From contig NZ_CP066356.1 of assembly GCF_023278185.1 (NCBI RefSeq), positions 7,556,001 to 7,620,000 of the forward strand: DNA of 64,000 bases. The letters run 5' to 3'. Both the position numbers and the translations under genes were made by a program. Below, piece by piece: positions 8,438 to 16,625 of this stretch. Position 1 is the stretch's first letter. Every line of letters begins with the position of its first letter. The notes beneath the pieces are model-generated. The model did no database searches and was not told where the DNA came from. It saw nothing but the letters and a program-made list of their open reading frames with translations. The stretch is from Bradyrhizobium elkanii USDA 76 (GTDB lineage Bacteria; Pseudomonadota; Alphaproteobacteria; Rhizobiales; Xanthobacteraceae).

Positions 8438-9592
8438 TCAGTAGATCGCTGCCCCTGCGCCCACGTTGATCGAGGCATCCTTTACGGCTTCGACAATGAA
8501 CTCGATCCTGTCGTTCGTGAGATGGGTGTGAAACGGCAGCGCCAGGGCGCGATCGGCGATCTTTTCGGCAACAAGGAAATCGCCACGTCGATAGCCGAGT
8601 TCGAAGTAGTGGCGTTGCAAGTGCAGCGGATGGCTATAAGCGACGGCTTCAATTTGGGCGACTCGCAGATCATCGACGATGGCATCGCGACCGGATCGCG
8701 TGAAGCGTGTTCCAAGATGGACGAGATAGAGCAACCAATTCACCTCGGTCACATGGGGACCAACGTAAGGCGGCTTGATGCCCTCAAATGATTGCATATG
8801 CGCGTTGTAGAGCTGCTCCACCAGCCGACGACGCTCCAGGATTTCATCGAGACGCTTAAGCTGCGCCAGACCCAAGGCTGCCGTGACATCGCTCATGCCG
8901 GCTTGGTATGGTGCTGCGGCACCGACGATCACGGAGGAGCGTTCGTCCAGGCGGTGGGCGCGATAGCGACGCAAGCCAACCGCGATGTCGATATCGTCCG
9001 TTACCACCATTGCGCCTTCGCCACAACTTAGGGCCAAGGGCTGGGCAAAGTCGAAGACCGCCAGGTCGCCAAACCGGCCGACGAGTTCGCCCTTGTAGCG
9101 CGATCCGATTGCTTCGGTGGAATCCTCTAGAAGCGCCAGATGGTGGCGCTGCGCGATCGCCCGCAATTCCGACCACGGCGCGGGATGGCCGTTGGGATTG
9201 CCGGCGACAATCGCCCGCGTGTGGGCCGTGATGCGCTCTTCGGCTTTATCTGGGACCAATGTTCCCGACCAATAGTCGATGTCGGCAAATACCGCCCGCG
9301 CGCCTGCAAGACCGATCGCATGGACGGTCTCGCGGAGGGAATAGGGCGAAGCGATGACTTCCTGCCCTGGCCCGATGCCGACCGCCTTGAGCGCAAGCAC
9401 GAGCCCAATGGTGCCGCTCGAGACCGCAACGGCATATTTGCGGCCAAGATAGGCTGCAAAAGCGTGCTCGAACGCCTCAGTGACCGACCCATTGGAGATC
9501 TGCGGCGAGCACAGAATCGTTTCCACGGCGGAGAGCTCGGCGAAGGTGATATCGGGATCGGACAATGGAATGAAGGACGTATTTGCCTCCAT
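8438..9592 (-). CDS. DegT/DnrJ/EryC1/StrS-type protein lacking the PLP lysine
   Basis: A 384-residue fold-type-I aminotransferase-like protein that starts MEANTSFIPLSDPDI at ATG 9592. The family features are present: SNGSVTEAFEHAFAAYLGRKYAVAVSSGT, a PLP-phosphate loop, and a C-terminal domain with PLHLQRHY. At the Schiff-base position, where active relatives read about FxFHxxKxxxxGEGG, this protein reads VFDFAQPLALSCGEGA, so leucine replaces lysine. The D-A-H-A-x-G segment is altered to DSTEAIG. It is therefore probably not a normal transaminase and may be a dehydratase-like or non-catalytic member. It belongs to the nifB-nifZ tail. The in-frame extension to 9799 was not used because it overlaps the upstream gene. 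Confidence 0.8.
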   Translation of the reverse strand: MEANTSFIPLSDPDITFAELSAVETILCSPQISNGSVTEAFEHAFAAYLGRKYAVAVSSGTIGLVLALKAVGIGPGQEVIASPYSLRETVHAIGLAGARAVFADIDYWSGTLVPDKAEERITAHTRAIVAGNPNGHPAPWSELRAIAQRHHLALLEDSTEAIGSRYKGELVGRFGDLAVFDFAQPLALSCGEGAMVVTDDIDIAVGLRRYRAHRLDERSSVIVGAAAPYQAGMSDVTAALGLAQLKRLDEILERRRLVEQLYNAHMQSFEGIKPPYVGPHVTEVNWLLYLVHLGTRFTRSGRDAIVDDLRVAQIEAVAYSHPLHLQRHYFELGYRRGDFLVAEKIADRALALPFHTHLTNDRIEFIVEAVKDASINVGAGAAIY

Positions 9593-9636
9593 CCTGTCCG
9601 CACCATCAGGCCGATGCGCTGCCAGTTCAATCCCGC

Positions 9637-9906
9637 TCACCGCGCAACATTCCTTCTTGCCAACACGATGCCGGTCGCCCGCTTCGGATCGGCCGTAATC
9701 TGCACGCAGTGATCCGACCCGTCGAGCAAATGCAGGTCGAAACGAGGGAACCGCCGGAACGGCTGATCCGTCACATCCGACGCATCGCAGCGAACGCATG
9801 CAAGCTGCGGAAAGCGGCGCCGCAGCTCGACAAGGGGGCCCATGTCCGCGCCGTCGACAGCAAGCAGCCCTTCGATTTCAATCAATTCCTCCGCAGTAAG
9901 CGCCAT
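9637..9906 (-). CDS. Small nif-island protein (DUF6129-like)
   Basis: An 89-residue protein starting MALTAEELIEIEGLLAV at ATG 9906, with GAGGAG 6 nt upstream. The upstream in-frame extension to 9942 was rejected for that reason. It contains CVRCDASDV near the middle and ends ITADPKRATGIVLARRNVAR. Proteins of this size and composition occur next to nifZ and DegT-like genes in Bradyrhizobium nif islands. I believe it is the DUF6129 family but cannot confirm this. Function unknown. It is probably co-transcribed with the neighbours. Confidence 0.65.
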   Translation of the reverse strand: MALTAEELIEIEGLLAVDGADMGPLVELRRRFPQLACVRCDASDVTDQPFRRFPRFDLHLLDGSDHCVQITADPKRATGIVLARRNVAR

Positions 9907-9938
9907 CGTGGCTCCTCTAGGACTCCCTAAGGTGGTCG

Positions 9939-10298
9939 TCATTGCCAGAACAGGCGCTCCGGATCCGCGTTCAACTCATCGATTGCTGAAGTCAAGTGGT
10001 GGTAAAGGCTGTAAAATTCCCAGATCCCTTGCGCGTGGTTCTTGCAAAACAGCTTCCAGATCCCACTGACGGTGTCGTAAAGAATCAGCGCGACATCAAT
10101 GAGACCACCATCCTGGTCGATATTGCGCGAGCAACAGGGACTCTCGATCAGATAACCACCCCTCACTGGCGTCACGTTCGGCGAGACATACAGATAGCGC
10201 TTGCGCGAGCTCAAGCCGCGCTCGATCCGCATGCGATCGAGCTCGTTTGGGTGAGGAACCAACCCGGTTTTTACCTTCCTCATCAGCGCGGCAGTCAT
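9939..10298 (-). CDS. Conserved nif-island hypothetical (possibly DUF3024)
   Basis: A 119-residue basic protein starting MTAALMRKVKTGLVPHP. Its C-terminal part, GIWKLFCKNHAQGIWEFY, is the kind of W-x-L-F / W-x-x-Y pattern seen in the small DUF3024 family. The middle has ESPCCSRNIDQDGGLIDVALI. There is no signal peptide or membrane segment. It lies 15 bp from the 79-residue NifZ-like gene and 32 bp from the next gene, so it is part of the same transcription unit. Function unknown; the family call is tentative. Confidence 0.62.
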   Translation of the reverse strand: MTAALMRKVKTGLVPHPNELDRMRIERGLSSRKRYLYVSPNVTPVRGGYLIESPCCSRNIDQDGGLIDVALILYDTVSGIWKLFCKNHAQGIWEFYSLYHHLTSAIDELNADPERLFWQ

Positions 10299-10313
10299 CG
10301 CGAAAGCCCCCCT

Positions 10314-10553
10314 TCAGAGCACCGTGATTTCTTCTTCAAAACAGCCAATGAGCCGTTGCACACCAAAATCGACAGTATAGATCGGCACGTCGGCTTCGGT
10401 ATGGATAGCGACTCTGACGATCTCGCCGGTTGCTCCGGCGCCGAGCACGATCCCGTCGGGTTCCGTATTGGGAAAAGAGCCATCGTTGATGAGGTCGACC
10501 GCCGCTTTAACGCGTTGGCCCCGCCGATATTTCGGAAAGCGGTCCTCAGTCAT
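10314..10553 (-). CDS. Short NifZ-domain protein (second copy)
   Basis: A 79-residue protein with the NifZ SH3-like fold: RRGQRVKAAVDLINDGSFPN, then GATGEIVRVAIH and YTVDFGVQRLIGCFEEEI. It aligns with the first half of the neighbouring nifZ product but lacks its C-terminal extension. Its ATG at 10553 overlaps the nifZ stop as ATGA, so translation is probably coupled. NifZ helps mature the P-cluster of the NifDK protein. Having two tandem NifZ-domain genes is common in rhizobia, and the division of labour is not known. Confidence 0.8.
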   Translation of the reverse strand: MTEDRFPKYRRGQRVKAAVDLINDGSFPNTEPDGIVLGAGATGEIVRVAIHTEADVPIYTVDFGVQRLIGCFEEEITVL

Positions 10554-10870
10554 GACACAGCCTCTTCCGGCAATGGCAAATCATCGATCTCCTCGCACGC
10601 GTCCACCGACTCAAGCTCCTTGCGCTTCATGCCAACGCGGTAGCCACGTTCGAGAAACTCGACGCCGTAGATGTAGAATTGCTGCAGGAACGTTCCGATC
10701 GAAACGACGTAACCCACCTCTCCCTTCTTGACCAACACCTCGCCAATCTCTTTGCCGCGAAAGGTGCCATCATTACGGATGGTGCGATTGGCCCGTACCT
10801 TTTCGCTAAAGCTGAAGAAAGGCGGCCCGCTGAGCTCGACGACGTCGCTATCGCGAACGATTTTATTCAT
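10550..10870 (-). CDS. nifZ: Nitrogenase P-cluster maturation protein NifZ
   Basis: A 106-residue NifZ with the full signature FSFSEKVRANRTIRNDGTF, KKGEVGYVVSIGTFLQQFYIY and GMKRKELE. An ATG at 10870 with GAGGAG 6 nt upstream is the likely start. There is no stop between this gene and the upstream LRV-like frame: the same reading frame runs through to 11332, so a longer LRV-NifZ fusion product is possible in principle. NifZ acts with NifH on the second P-cluster of NifDK. Confidence 0.88.
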   Translation of the reverse strand: MNKIVRDSDVVELSGPPFFSFSEKVRANRTIRNDGTFRGKEIGEVLVKKGEVGYVVSIGTFLQQFYIYGVEFLERGYRVGMKRKELESVDACEEIDDLPLPEEAVS

Positions 10871-11357
10871 GCAGCGCTCCTCATGGACACGCAGGGCCGC
10901 CGCCATACCAGCGCAAGCGAGGTCCTGCATCGATTTGTCCTCATTCTCGAAGACATCCCGCGATTCACCAGCGGCAATGCCGCACGCCATTTCAAGGCGG
11001 AGATACCGGTCAGGACCGTGCTGCGGTGCAGTTCGCACCCTCGGCAACAGTCCCTGCATATTCTCGAATCGCACGGAGGCGTTCGGGTCGTTCGCCATGG
11101 CTAACGGCCACTCATCGCGGACAACCCATGCCAGAGAGTGGCGGCACTCGACCTCCGCATGACTCATCAATCGGTAGAACAGCTGCAGCGATGCGGCGCG
11201 CAACGGCGCGATCAACTTCATTGTGCTGGCCGGCCAGCATCGGCGCCATTCCTCGCACATCAAGCGAAGATCCGGGCCAGACGGCGAGGCTGCGATGGGG
11301 CTCGCTTCGCAGGAGCAGGCGCATGGGCTCATTCCTGGGCACGGTTCGCATCATCAA
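10871..11357 (-). pseudogene. Frameshifted remnant of an LRV-repeat (4Fe-4S/leucine-rich variant) protein
   Basis: In many rhizobia a 4Fe-4S leucine-rich-variant repeat protein lies between the frxA/fdxN ferredoxin and nifZ. Here the 3' frame keeps repeat-like text (MANDPNASVRFEN, GPDRYLRLEMACGIA, FENEDKSMQDLACAGM). The matching text upstream (EVDRAVARRIAA) sits in another frame. The frame change falls near 11185-11200, where ARRIAA of one frame would continue as ASLQLFYRLMSHAE in the other. Canonical family members are clearly longer and have an N-terminal cysteine cluster, which is not evident here. The last part is fused in frame to nifZ. I read it as a decayed gene, but a sequencing error at the junction cannot be excluded. 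Confidence 0.5.
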
Positions 11358-11387
11358 GCGGCGGCAATCCGTTCACTGGGCTCACCT

Positions 11388-11612
11388 TTAGGCTGGCGCC
11401 TGGTATCGCGCCAAGGATGTGTCAACAACGCAGGTATTGTCGACTGGACAGGCGGCGACGCATTGCGGCTCGTCGAAATAGCCAATGCATTCGGTACATT
11501 TTGCCGGTTCAATGACGAAGCTCCCCGCCTTCTCAGAGATTGCAACGTTCGGGCACAAGGGTTCGCAGGCTGAGCAGCTCGTACACTGCGAAGCAATGAT
11601 CTTGAATGGCAC
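11388..11612 (-). CDS. frxA: Ferredoxin FrxA/FdxN, 2x[4Fe-4S]
   Basis: A 74-residue bacterial ferredoxin with two cluster motifs: [12 protein letters not shown] near residue 10, and a variant CTEC-x8-CVAACP near residue 40. It matches the FdxN/FrxA type encoded just after nifB in rhizobia, which reduces nitrogenase or serves NifB. The start codon is GTG at 11612, preceded by an unusually G-rich ribosome site (AGGGGGGAT). It lies 8 bp after nifB, so it is transcribed with it. A related ferredoxin is encoded at 33054-33248. Confidence 0.92.
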   Translation of the reverse strand: MPFKIIASQCTSCSACEPLCPNVAISEKAGSFVIEPAKCTECIGYFDEPQCVAACPVDNTCVVDTSLARYQAPA

Positions 11613-11620
11613 ATCCCCCC

Positions 11621-13177
11621 CTACGCCGCAGAGATCACGGCTTTCTGCCGAATCGACGCGTCGCCGCGCTTCACGTGCTGGATCTCACCGCTTTTCACCC
11701 GGTCGAGATAAGATCGGAACCAGGAGATCACCGACTTCTCAAACAACTCATGCGCGTATTGATCAACCGGCTCGATTCCGGCCTTGATCAGGTTGCTTTT
11801 CGGGCTGCCGCCGATTTTGGCCACGAACACCGCGTGGCAGTCATTGATGCCGCGAATGATAGTCGAAAGCCTATCCTTCTCCCCATCACCGCCTTGGCAG
11901 TAGACGTCTACGCGGCGGTGGCCGACGAATTTAGTGCCGGATGTGGAAAGTTCGTAGACTTGGAATTCCCTCGCATGTCCAAAGTGCTCGTTGATCAGGC
12001 CGGAGCCTTTGGTTGCGACTGCCACCAGAAGCGAGATCTCGCTCGCCGCTCCGGCCAATTCCCCGAGCTCTTCTTTGCTGGCCGCGGCCTTGGCAGCACG
12101 CTCATCCTCTACCCGGTCTTGGTAAGCCTTGCGCATCTCGAGATCGTATTTGACGTCCATCTTCATGACTCGGTCGGTCGTAAACTCTGCGCTGCGATCT
12201 TCTCCGAGTAGACCCACAGCATCGGCACGGCACTGACGGCAGTGACGCATCATGTTCATCTCCCCTTCGCAAGCATCTTGCAGCGCCTTCAATTCCTGCG
12301 CTGTCGGCCCGCGTTGACCGTTGAGGCCAAACACCGTGCCGTACTCGGGTGCGGAGATCAGCGGCATGATATTGTGGAGGAAGGCGCCGCGCGACTTCAC
12401 CGCCTTGTTCACTTCGACCAAGTGACCGTCGTTGATATGCGGGATCATCACAGAGTTGACCTTACACAGGATCCCCCGTTCGCTAAGCATCTCCAAGCCT
12501 AGCAGCTGGCGATCGGCAAGTACCCTTGCCGCGTCGAGGCCGGTGTAGCGCCTGTGGTTGAAGAAGATCCAAGGATAGATCTTGGCGCCGATTTCGGGGT
12601 CGATCATGTTGATGGTGATCGTGACATGGTCAACCTTGGACTTGGCGATGACGTCAACATAATCTGGCAGGCTCAGCCCATTGGTTGATAGACACAGCTT
12701 GATGTCCGGAGCCGCTTTGGCGACGAGTTCGAACGTCTTGAACGTCTTTTCTGGATTGGCCAGCGGATCGCCGGGACCGGCGATGCCAAGCACGGTCATC
12801 TGGGGAATAGTGGCCGCGACCGCAAGCGCTTTCTTTACCGCCTGCTCCGGCGTGAGCTTCTCGCTCACCACGCCCGGACGTGATTCGTTGGCGCAGTCGT
12901 ATTTGCGGTTGCAGTAGTTGCACTGGATGTTGCAGGCTGGCGCTACTGCGACGTGCATGCGCGCGTAATGATGATGCGCCTCTTCGCTGTAGCAGGGATG
13001 GCTCTTCACTTTTTCCCAGATCTCGGTCGGCAGATCGGCTTGCCCTGCCCGCGAGCCGCAACTCGCCTGCCCGGAGTTGGACGAGGTGCGGCAGCCCTTA
13101 TGCTCGGCGGCCTGCACCATCTTGCTGGCACCTACCGCAGCTTTGGCACATTTTCCGCGCCCGACGACCGCGTTCAT
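11621..13177 (-). CDS. nifB: FeMo-cofactor core synthase NifB (radical SAM)
   Basis: NifB fuses two [4Fe-4S] clusters and inserts carbide and sulfur to form NifB-co, the FeMo-co precursor. The 518-residue protein has a cysteine-rich N-terminus, then the radical SAM motif CNIQCNYC near residue 84 and a canonical barrel with [12 protein letters not shown]. The C-terminal NifX-like domain begins about residue 380 ([20 protein letters not shown]). The two-domain SAM-NifX form is the one usual in proteobacteria. It heads a long transcription unit (frxA, LRV remnant, nifZ and others) and has its own NifA promoter at 13241-13359. Confidence 0.97.
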   Translation of the reverse strand: MNAVVGRGKCAKAAVGASKMVQAAEHKGCRTSSNSGQASCGSRAGQADLPTEIWEKVKSHPCYSEEAHHHYARMHVAVAPACNIQCNYCNRKYDCANESRPGVVSEKLTPEQAVKKALAVAATIPQMTVLGIAGPGDPLANPEKTFKTFELVAKAAPDIKLCLSTNGLSLPDYVDVIAKSKVDHVTITINMIDPEIGAKIYPWIFFNHRRYTGLDAARVLADRQLLGLEMLSERGILCKVNSVMIPHINDGHLVEVNKAVKSRGAFLHNIMPLISAPEYGTVFGLNGQRGPTAQELKALQDACEGEMNMMRHCRQCRADAVGLLGEDRSAEFTTDRVMKMDVKYDLEMRKAYQDRVEDERAAKAAASKEELGELAGAASEISLLVAVATKGSGLINEHFGHAREFQVYELSTSGTKFVGHRRVDVYCQGGDGEKDRLSTIIRGINDCHAVFVAKIGGSPKSNLIKAGIEPVDQYAHELFEKSVISWFRSYLDRVKSGEIQHVKRGDASIRQKAVISAA

Positions 13178-13240
13178 TTCCCATGTCTCCCTGCAGGCAA
13201 TGATCTCAGGACCAGCCCCGAGAGCCTCAGCAAGAGCAGT

Positions 13241-13256
13241 AGCAACTCATATGCCA
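13241..13256 (-). promoter_or_regulatory. Sigma-54 promoter of nifB
   Basis: The minus strand reads TGGCATATGAGTTGCT with exact GG-N10-GC spacing, 64 bp upstream of the nifB ATG. Confidence 0.88.
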
Positions 13257-13343
13257 TGGTAGAGTCGATGCGATTGTAGCCATGCGCCAAACAGTTAGCT
13301 GGAACAGCAACGCAACCGAATGCAAGAACAGCAACCATGCGCG

Positions 13344-13359
13344 TGTTTGAAAGCCAACA
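13344..13359 (-). promoter_or_regulatory. NifA site of nifB
   Basis: Perfect TGT-N10-ACA (TGTttgaaagccaACA), 89 bp upstream of the nifB -24 element. Confidence 0.83.
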
Positions 13360-13511
13360 AGCACGTCGTGTTCCTGCCGCCGAGCTCCACGGCGGGTGCA
13401 TTCATTCAAACGCCACGCATGCGCGATCCCGGCTCCTTCCCCGTTGACCTTGATGCGATGCGGCATCTGACAATAGGCCGATGCGACCTGGTGGTCTGGC
13501 TTCGCAACGCC

Positions 13512-14375
13512 CTAATGGGTGAGCAGTATCTCGACTGCGCGAGGCAATCCAATCGCAAGCGGCGTCAGGCCCTGCTCGCGCAGAAAGCGGAGCTCATTGC
13601 GTGAGAGCGCATCTAGATCAACGATCGCATAGTGGGTTTTGGCTGTACGCTTGATGATTTGCCGGGCATAGCTACGCAACAGCTGGTCGTTGAACCGACA
13701 GCCGATGAAGAGAAAGCTCTGTCCGATCCGCCTTTCTTTGATGATGTCCGGAATCGGTGTCTGGATGTCGATTTCGGTCAGCACCTCGACATAGTCCGCG
13801 TCGGAGATCAGGAAGTTCTTTGCCGGCTGCACACCGCCATGCGGCTTGTACAGCACCGTCGCCCAGCCATCCGCCACGACACCGTCGACCGCTTGGCCAA
13901 TCGAGTCATAAAAGCGATACCAGCGATTCTCGCCAATGCTGGCGCGGGTGATACCCTGCACTTCGCCCCATCCATCGCGCTTATCCAACGCCCCGCGCAT
14001 CGCGCCATCATACCATGTATCGACTATGATGGGCAGCGACAGAGACGCAAGATGATCGTGCAAGGCGGTCGGCTCGACCGGCCGAGCGAAGGCCTGCGCC
14101 ATCAATGCCGTCACGGTGGAGCGATGTTTGCTGATTTCGATGTGCTGCGCCGCGGCCCATGCATTGCTCTTGGCCCGTCGCGGCAGCGCGACCTTGCTGG
14201 CGAAGAAAGCAGATAACGCCTCAGGCGTCGTCGGCACATCGGGTCTGGACAGTTCAGCAAGGCCAGGACCGATATAGGGAACGATGCTCGCGGCCCTCAG
14301 CCCGGCAGCAACGTCCGCGAGAATGGCCTTAGCATCGGTTGCGTTGACAAAATCGATTTGCACGGGCGCATTCAC
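13512..14375 (-). CDS. SIR2-like protein of nif clusters
   Basis: A 287-residue SIR2-family (SIR2_2-like) protein. The NAD-fold start is [13 protein letters not shown] near residue 31, [11 protein letters not shown] follows in the middle, and LYKPHGG and [18 protein letters not shown] occupy the usual Sirtuin-like positions. The classic catalytic HG pair is represented by KPHGG, while the zinc-ribbon cysteines of deacetylase sirtuins are absent. Genes of this kind occur between nifT and nifB in several diazotrophs with unknown role. The start is GTG 14375, overlapping the nifT stop as GTGA, so it belongs to the hesB-nifS operon. NAD hydrolase or ADP-ribosyl chemistry is only a family-level possibility. 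Confidence 0.8.
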   Translation of the reverse strand: MNAPVQIDFVNATDAKAILADVAAGLRAASIVPYIGPGLAELSRPDVPTTPEALSAFFASKVALPRRAKSNAWAAAQHIEISKHRSTVTALMAQAFARPVEPTALHDHLASLSLPIIVDTWYDGAMRGALDKRDGWGEVQGITRASIGENRWYRFYDSIGQAVDGVVADGWATVLYKPHGGVQPAKNFLISDADYVEVLTEIDIQTPIPDIIKERRIGQSFLFIGCRFNDQLLRSYARQIIKRTAKTHYAIVDLDALSRNELRFLREQGLTPLAIGLPRAVEILLTH

Positions 14376-14596
14376 GGATCGTCACCGTTTTCGCCTCGTT
14401 TCTTGGCATTGATTGTCACCGGTAAGCGCGTATCGGTCGCCATCTGCGGCAAATCGAGCACCCAGCCATTGGCTATTTTGATCCAGCCGCCCCATAGCGT
14501 CTCGTGCTCGGATTCCACGATCGACTGTTCGAGATCCTTTTTCGGCACGTAGATCGACAGGCCCGAGTCCGGAGCGCGGCGAATCATGATCTTCAC
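14372..14596 (-). CDS. nifT: NifT/FixU protein
   Basis: A 74-residue NifT/FixU protein, a small beta-rich protein of uncertain role that is found in almost every alpha-proteobacterial nif cluster. The sequence (V/M)[20 protein letters not shown], then [17 protein letters not shown], is characteristic. The start is taken as GTG 14596, which overlaps the nifS stop (GTGA) and restores the usual K-I-M-I-R-R N-terminus. ATG 14587 is the alternative. Deleting nifT elsewhere has little phenotype. Confidence 0.87.
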   Translation of the reverse strand: MKIMIRRAPDSGLSIYVPKKDLEQSIVESEHETLWGGWIKIANGWVLDLPQMATDTRLPVTINAKKRGENGDDP

Positions 14597-15798
14597 GAGC
14601 TCAACTCCCTCGACTGCCGCGCATAGCTGGCCAGACTGGCCGATCCCCGCAAATTGGCGCGCAGGCGAGCCACGATGTCGCATAGTACGCACACGACCTC
14701 ATCGACCTCCGCAACAGAGGTTTCACGCGACAGAGAAAAGCGCACCGCGCCGCGCATACTCCGCTCCGGCACCCGCATGGCGCGCAGAACATGCGATGGC
14801 TCCATTGAGCCGGACTTGCAGGCTGCCCCCAGCGACACTGCAATGCCCGCACGATCGAGATGATGGACGATTGCTTCGCTTTCAAGATCATCGAACGCGA
14901 TGTTGGCCGTGTTGGTTAGCCGGTTGCTAGTATCGCCGAGCACCGCGCACTCGCCGCTGCGCAAAATCCCCTGCTCCAGGCGGTCGCGCAACGCACCAAT
15001 GCGAACACGCTCCGGCTCGAGCCGCTCCACCGCCAGCTCCGCAGCTTTTCCAAGACCAACGATGCCAGGGATATTCTCAGTACCGCCGCGGCGTCGACGT
15101 TCCTGTGATCCGCCCCAAATCAGCGGCCGGAATTTTGTCCCTTTGCGCAGATAGAGCGCGCCAATCCCTTTTGGGCCATGCAGCTTGTGCGCCGAAAGCG
15201 ACAGCATGTCGATCGCACTGTCCTTCAGGTCGACGCGTTCCTTACCGACGGCCTGGACCGCATCGGTGTGAAACAGCGCGCCTGCCTCACGGGTCAACCC
15301 GGCCAGAAACTCCACGGGAAAAATCGTACCGGTCTCGTTATTGGCCCACATGGTCGAGACGATCGCCGTGCGGGGCCCGAGCGCGCAGCGAAACGCCTCG
15401 ATGTCGAGCCGGCCGCGGGAATCTACCGGTATGATATGTGTCTTGACGCCTTTCGGCGCCAATTGCTCGACCAGGGAAAGGATGGCGGAGTGCTCAACCG
15501 AGGTGGTAACGATCTCGTCACGGCCTTCCTGGCTCGCAAGCGCCGAGAGGATGGCAGCATTATTTGCCTCGGTCCCACCTGAGGTAAAAATGATCTCATG
15601 ATCGTCGGCATTCCCCAACAGATCCTGCAAGCTACGGCGCGCCTGCTTCAGCGCGGTTGCGGCCTCGCCGCCAAAGGCGTGGCTGGATGAGGCATTGCCG
15701 AATCGCTCGGTGAAGTAAGGCAACATGGCTTGCACGACGGACGGATCAGTCCGCGTCGTCGCGTTGTTATCGAGATAAATCGGCACCTGATCCCCCAC
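14593..15798 (-). CDS. nifS: Cysteine desulfurase NifS
   Basis: NifS releases sulfur from cysteine to supply Fe-S and FeMo-co assembly. This 401-residue protein is a class I desulfurase: the N-terminus is IYLDNNATT, the PLP lysine is in LSAHKLHGPKG near residue 206, and the sulfur-carrying cysteine is in SLGAACKSGS near residue 327. The assigned start is GTG 15798. An internal GTG at 15786 directly before P-I-Y-L-D has a better ribosome site (GGGGATCAG) and would give the conventional N-terminus. It lies 6 bp after an unknown gene and upstream of nifT. No nifU is present in the window; HesB may be the scaffold or carrier partner. Confidence 0.95.
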   Translation of the reverse strand: MGDQVPIYLDNNATTRTDPSVVQAMLPYFTERFGNASSSHAFGGEAATALKQARRSLQDLLGNADDHEIIFTSGGTEANNAAILSALASQEGRDEIVTTSVEHSAILSLVEQLAPKGVKTHIIPVDSRGRLDIEAFRCALGPRTAIVSTMWANNETGTIFPVEFLAGLTREAGALFHTDAVQAVGKERVDLKDSAIDMLSLSAHKLHGPKGIGALYLRKGTKFRPLIWGGSQERRRRGGTENIPGIVGLGKAAELAVERLEPERVRIGALRDRLEQGILRSGECAVLGDTSNRLTNTANIAFDDLESEAIVHHLDRAGIAVSLGAACKSGSMEPSHVLRAMRVPERSMRGAVRFSLSRETSVAEVDEVVCVLCDIVARLRANLRGSASLASYARQSRELSS

Positions 15799-15804
15799 TC
15801 AATC

Positions 15805-16101
15805 TCACGCCTTGGCTGCTGCAGCAACCGGGATGAAACGGACGAATTCGCCGAGTCTCTCGACAAGCCGCGCCTGAACGCCTTCCAACGATCCGCTCAA
15901 AAGCTCGCAAAACGCGCTGCCACCAACGCAGACCATGTTCCTGCTGCCACCGATCCGGATCACTCGACTGCTGTCACCCCGTTGCAGAATGGATCGGATC
16001 TTCTCGAGTACGGCGCGAATGCGCGGTCTTCGGCCGTTCACGGCGGCCTGCAATTGCCTGAGTTGCTCTGATTCGGCCGACATGCTCGATGTCTCTTCCA
16101 T
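15805..16101 (-). CDS. Unknown small protein between hesB and nifS
   Basis: A 98-residue protein of unknown function. It starts MEETSSMSAESEQLRQL, has an arginine-rich helix (NGRRPRIRAVLEKIRSIL) and a glycine/cysteine segment IGGSRNMVCVGGSAFCEL near residues 50-66, and ends in an alanine-rich tail. Two cysteines ten residues apart could bind a metal or cluster. It is not a NifU C-terminal domain: the GCSGCP-type motif is missing. Its ATG is one base after the hesB stop (TGA-T-ATG) and its stop is 6 bp before nifS, so it is firmly inside the operon. ATG 16083 is an alternative start. Confidence 0.7.
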   Translation of the reverse strand: MEETSSMSAESEQLRQLQAAVNGRRPRIRAVLEKIRSILQRGDSSRVIRIGGSRNMVCVGGSAFCELLSGSLEGVQARLVERLGEFVRFIPVAAAAKA

Positions 16102-16102
16102 A

Positions 16103-16423
16103 TCAGCTGAACGATTTTCCGCAGGAGCAGCTCGAGGTGGCGTTCGGGTTGTGAAAGGTGAAGCCTGCGCTCTCCAGCGCCATCACGAAGTCGATGGTTG
16201 TTCCGACCAGATGTTGATGGCTCTTGTCGTCGACAAACACCTTCAGGTCACCGCACTCAATCACTTTGTCGTCGGGCTTCGGTTCCTCAACCAGACCCAT
16301 CGTGTATTTGAACCCGTTGCAGCCGCCTGCCTCGACCATAATGCGCAGGCCGCCAGCTGGCTGTGTCGATGATGAAATCGCACTCTTGACCGCATTCACC
16401 GCGCTATCCGTCAGGTTGATCAT
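16103..16423 (-). CDS. HesB/IscA-type Fe-S carrier protein
   Basis: A 106-residue A-type Fe-S carrier with the three family cysteines in GGCNGFKY and SSCSCGKSF near positions 34 and 98-100. NifIscA/HesB proteins deliver or hold [4Fe-4S] clusters for nitrogenase maturation. It is the first gene of the hesB-orf-nifS-nifT-SIR2 operon, 35 bp downstream of a canonical sigma-54 promoter. Confidence 0.93.
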   Translation of the reverse strand: MINLTDSAVNAVKSAISSSTQPAGGLRIMVEAGGCNGFKYTMGLVEEPKPDDKVIECGDLKVFVDDKSHQHLVGTTIDFVMALESAGFTFHNPNATSSCSCGKSFS

Positions 16424-16457
16424 GGCTTATCCTTCATCTGCTTAGGACTGCGTGCTC

Positions 16458-16475
16458 TTGGCAAGTCATGTGCCA
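16458..16475 (-). promoter_or_regulatory. Sigma-54 promoter of the hesB-nifS operon
   Basis: The minus strand reads TGGCACATGACTTGCCAA with GG-N10-GC spacing and both boxes near consensus. The element is partly palindromic, so the plus strand also shows a -24/-12-like reading, but only the minus direction has a NifA site at a sensible upstream distance (61 bp). Confidence 0.87.
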
Positions 16476-16535
16476 GCGCGCAGACATTTGATGATGCTTG
16501 CCTTTTCGGGCCACGCCTGTTGACTTTGGTACTCG

Positions 16536-16551
16536 TGTCGAATTTCGGACA
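16536..16551. promoter_or_regulatory. Single NifA site shared by two divergent promoters
   Basis: TGTcgaatttcggACA (TGT-N10-ACA) lies 61 bp from the -24 box of the leftward hesB promoter and 75 bp from the -24 box of the rightward promoter at 16626. It is the only perfect NifA site I see in this intergenic region. Confidence 0.8.
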
Positions 16552-16625
16552 AGGCTGCTTCAGGCTGTCGGTGCCCATTTCACGCCTTTTCCTTCCCGGC
16601 TATGCCGCAGACCGCTGCACATGGG

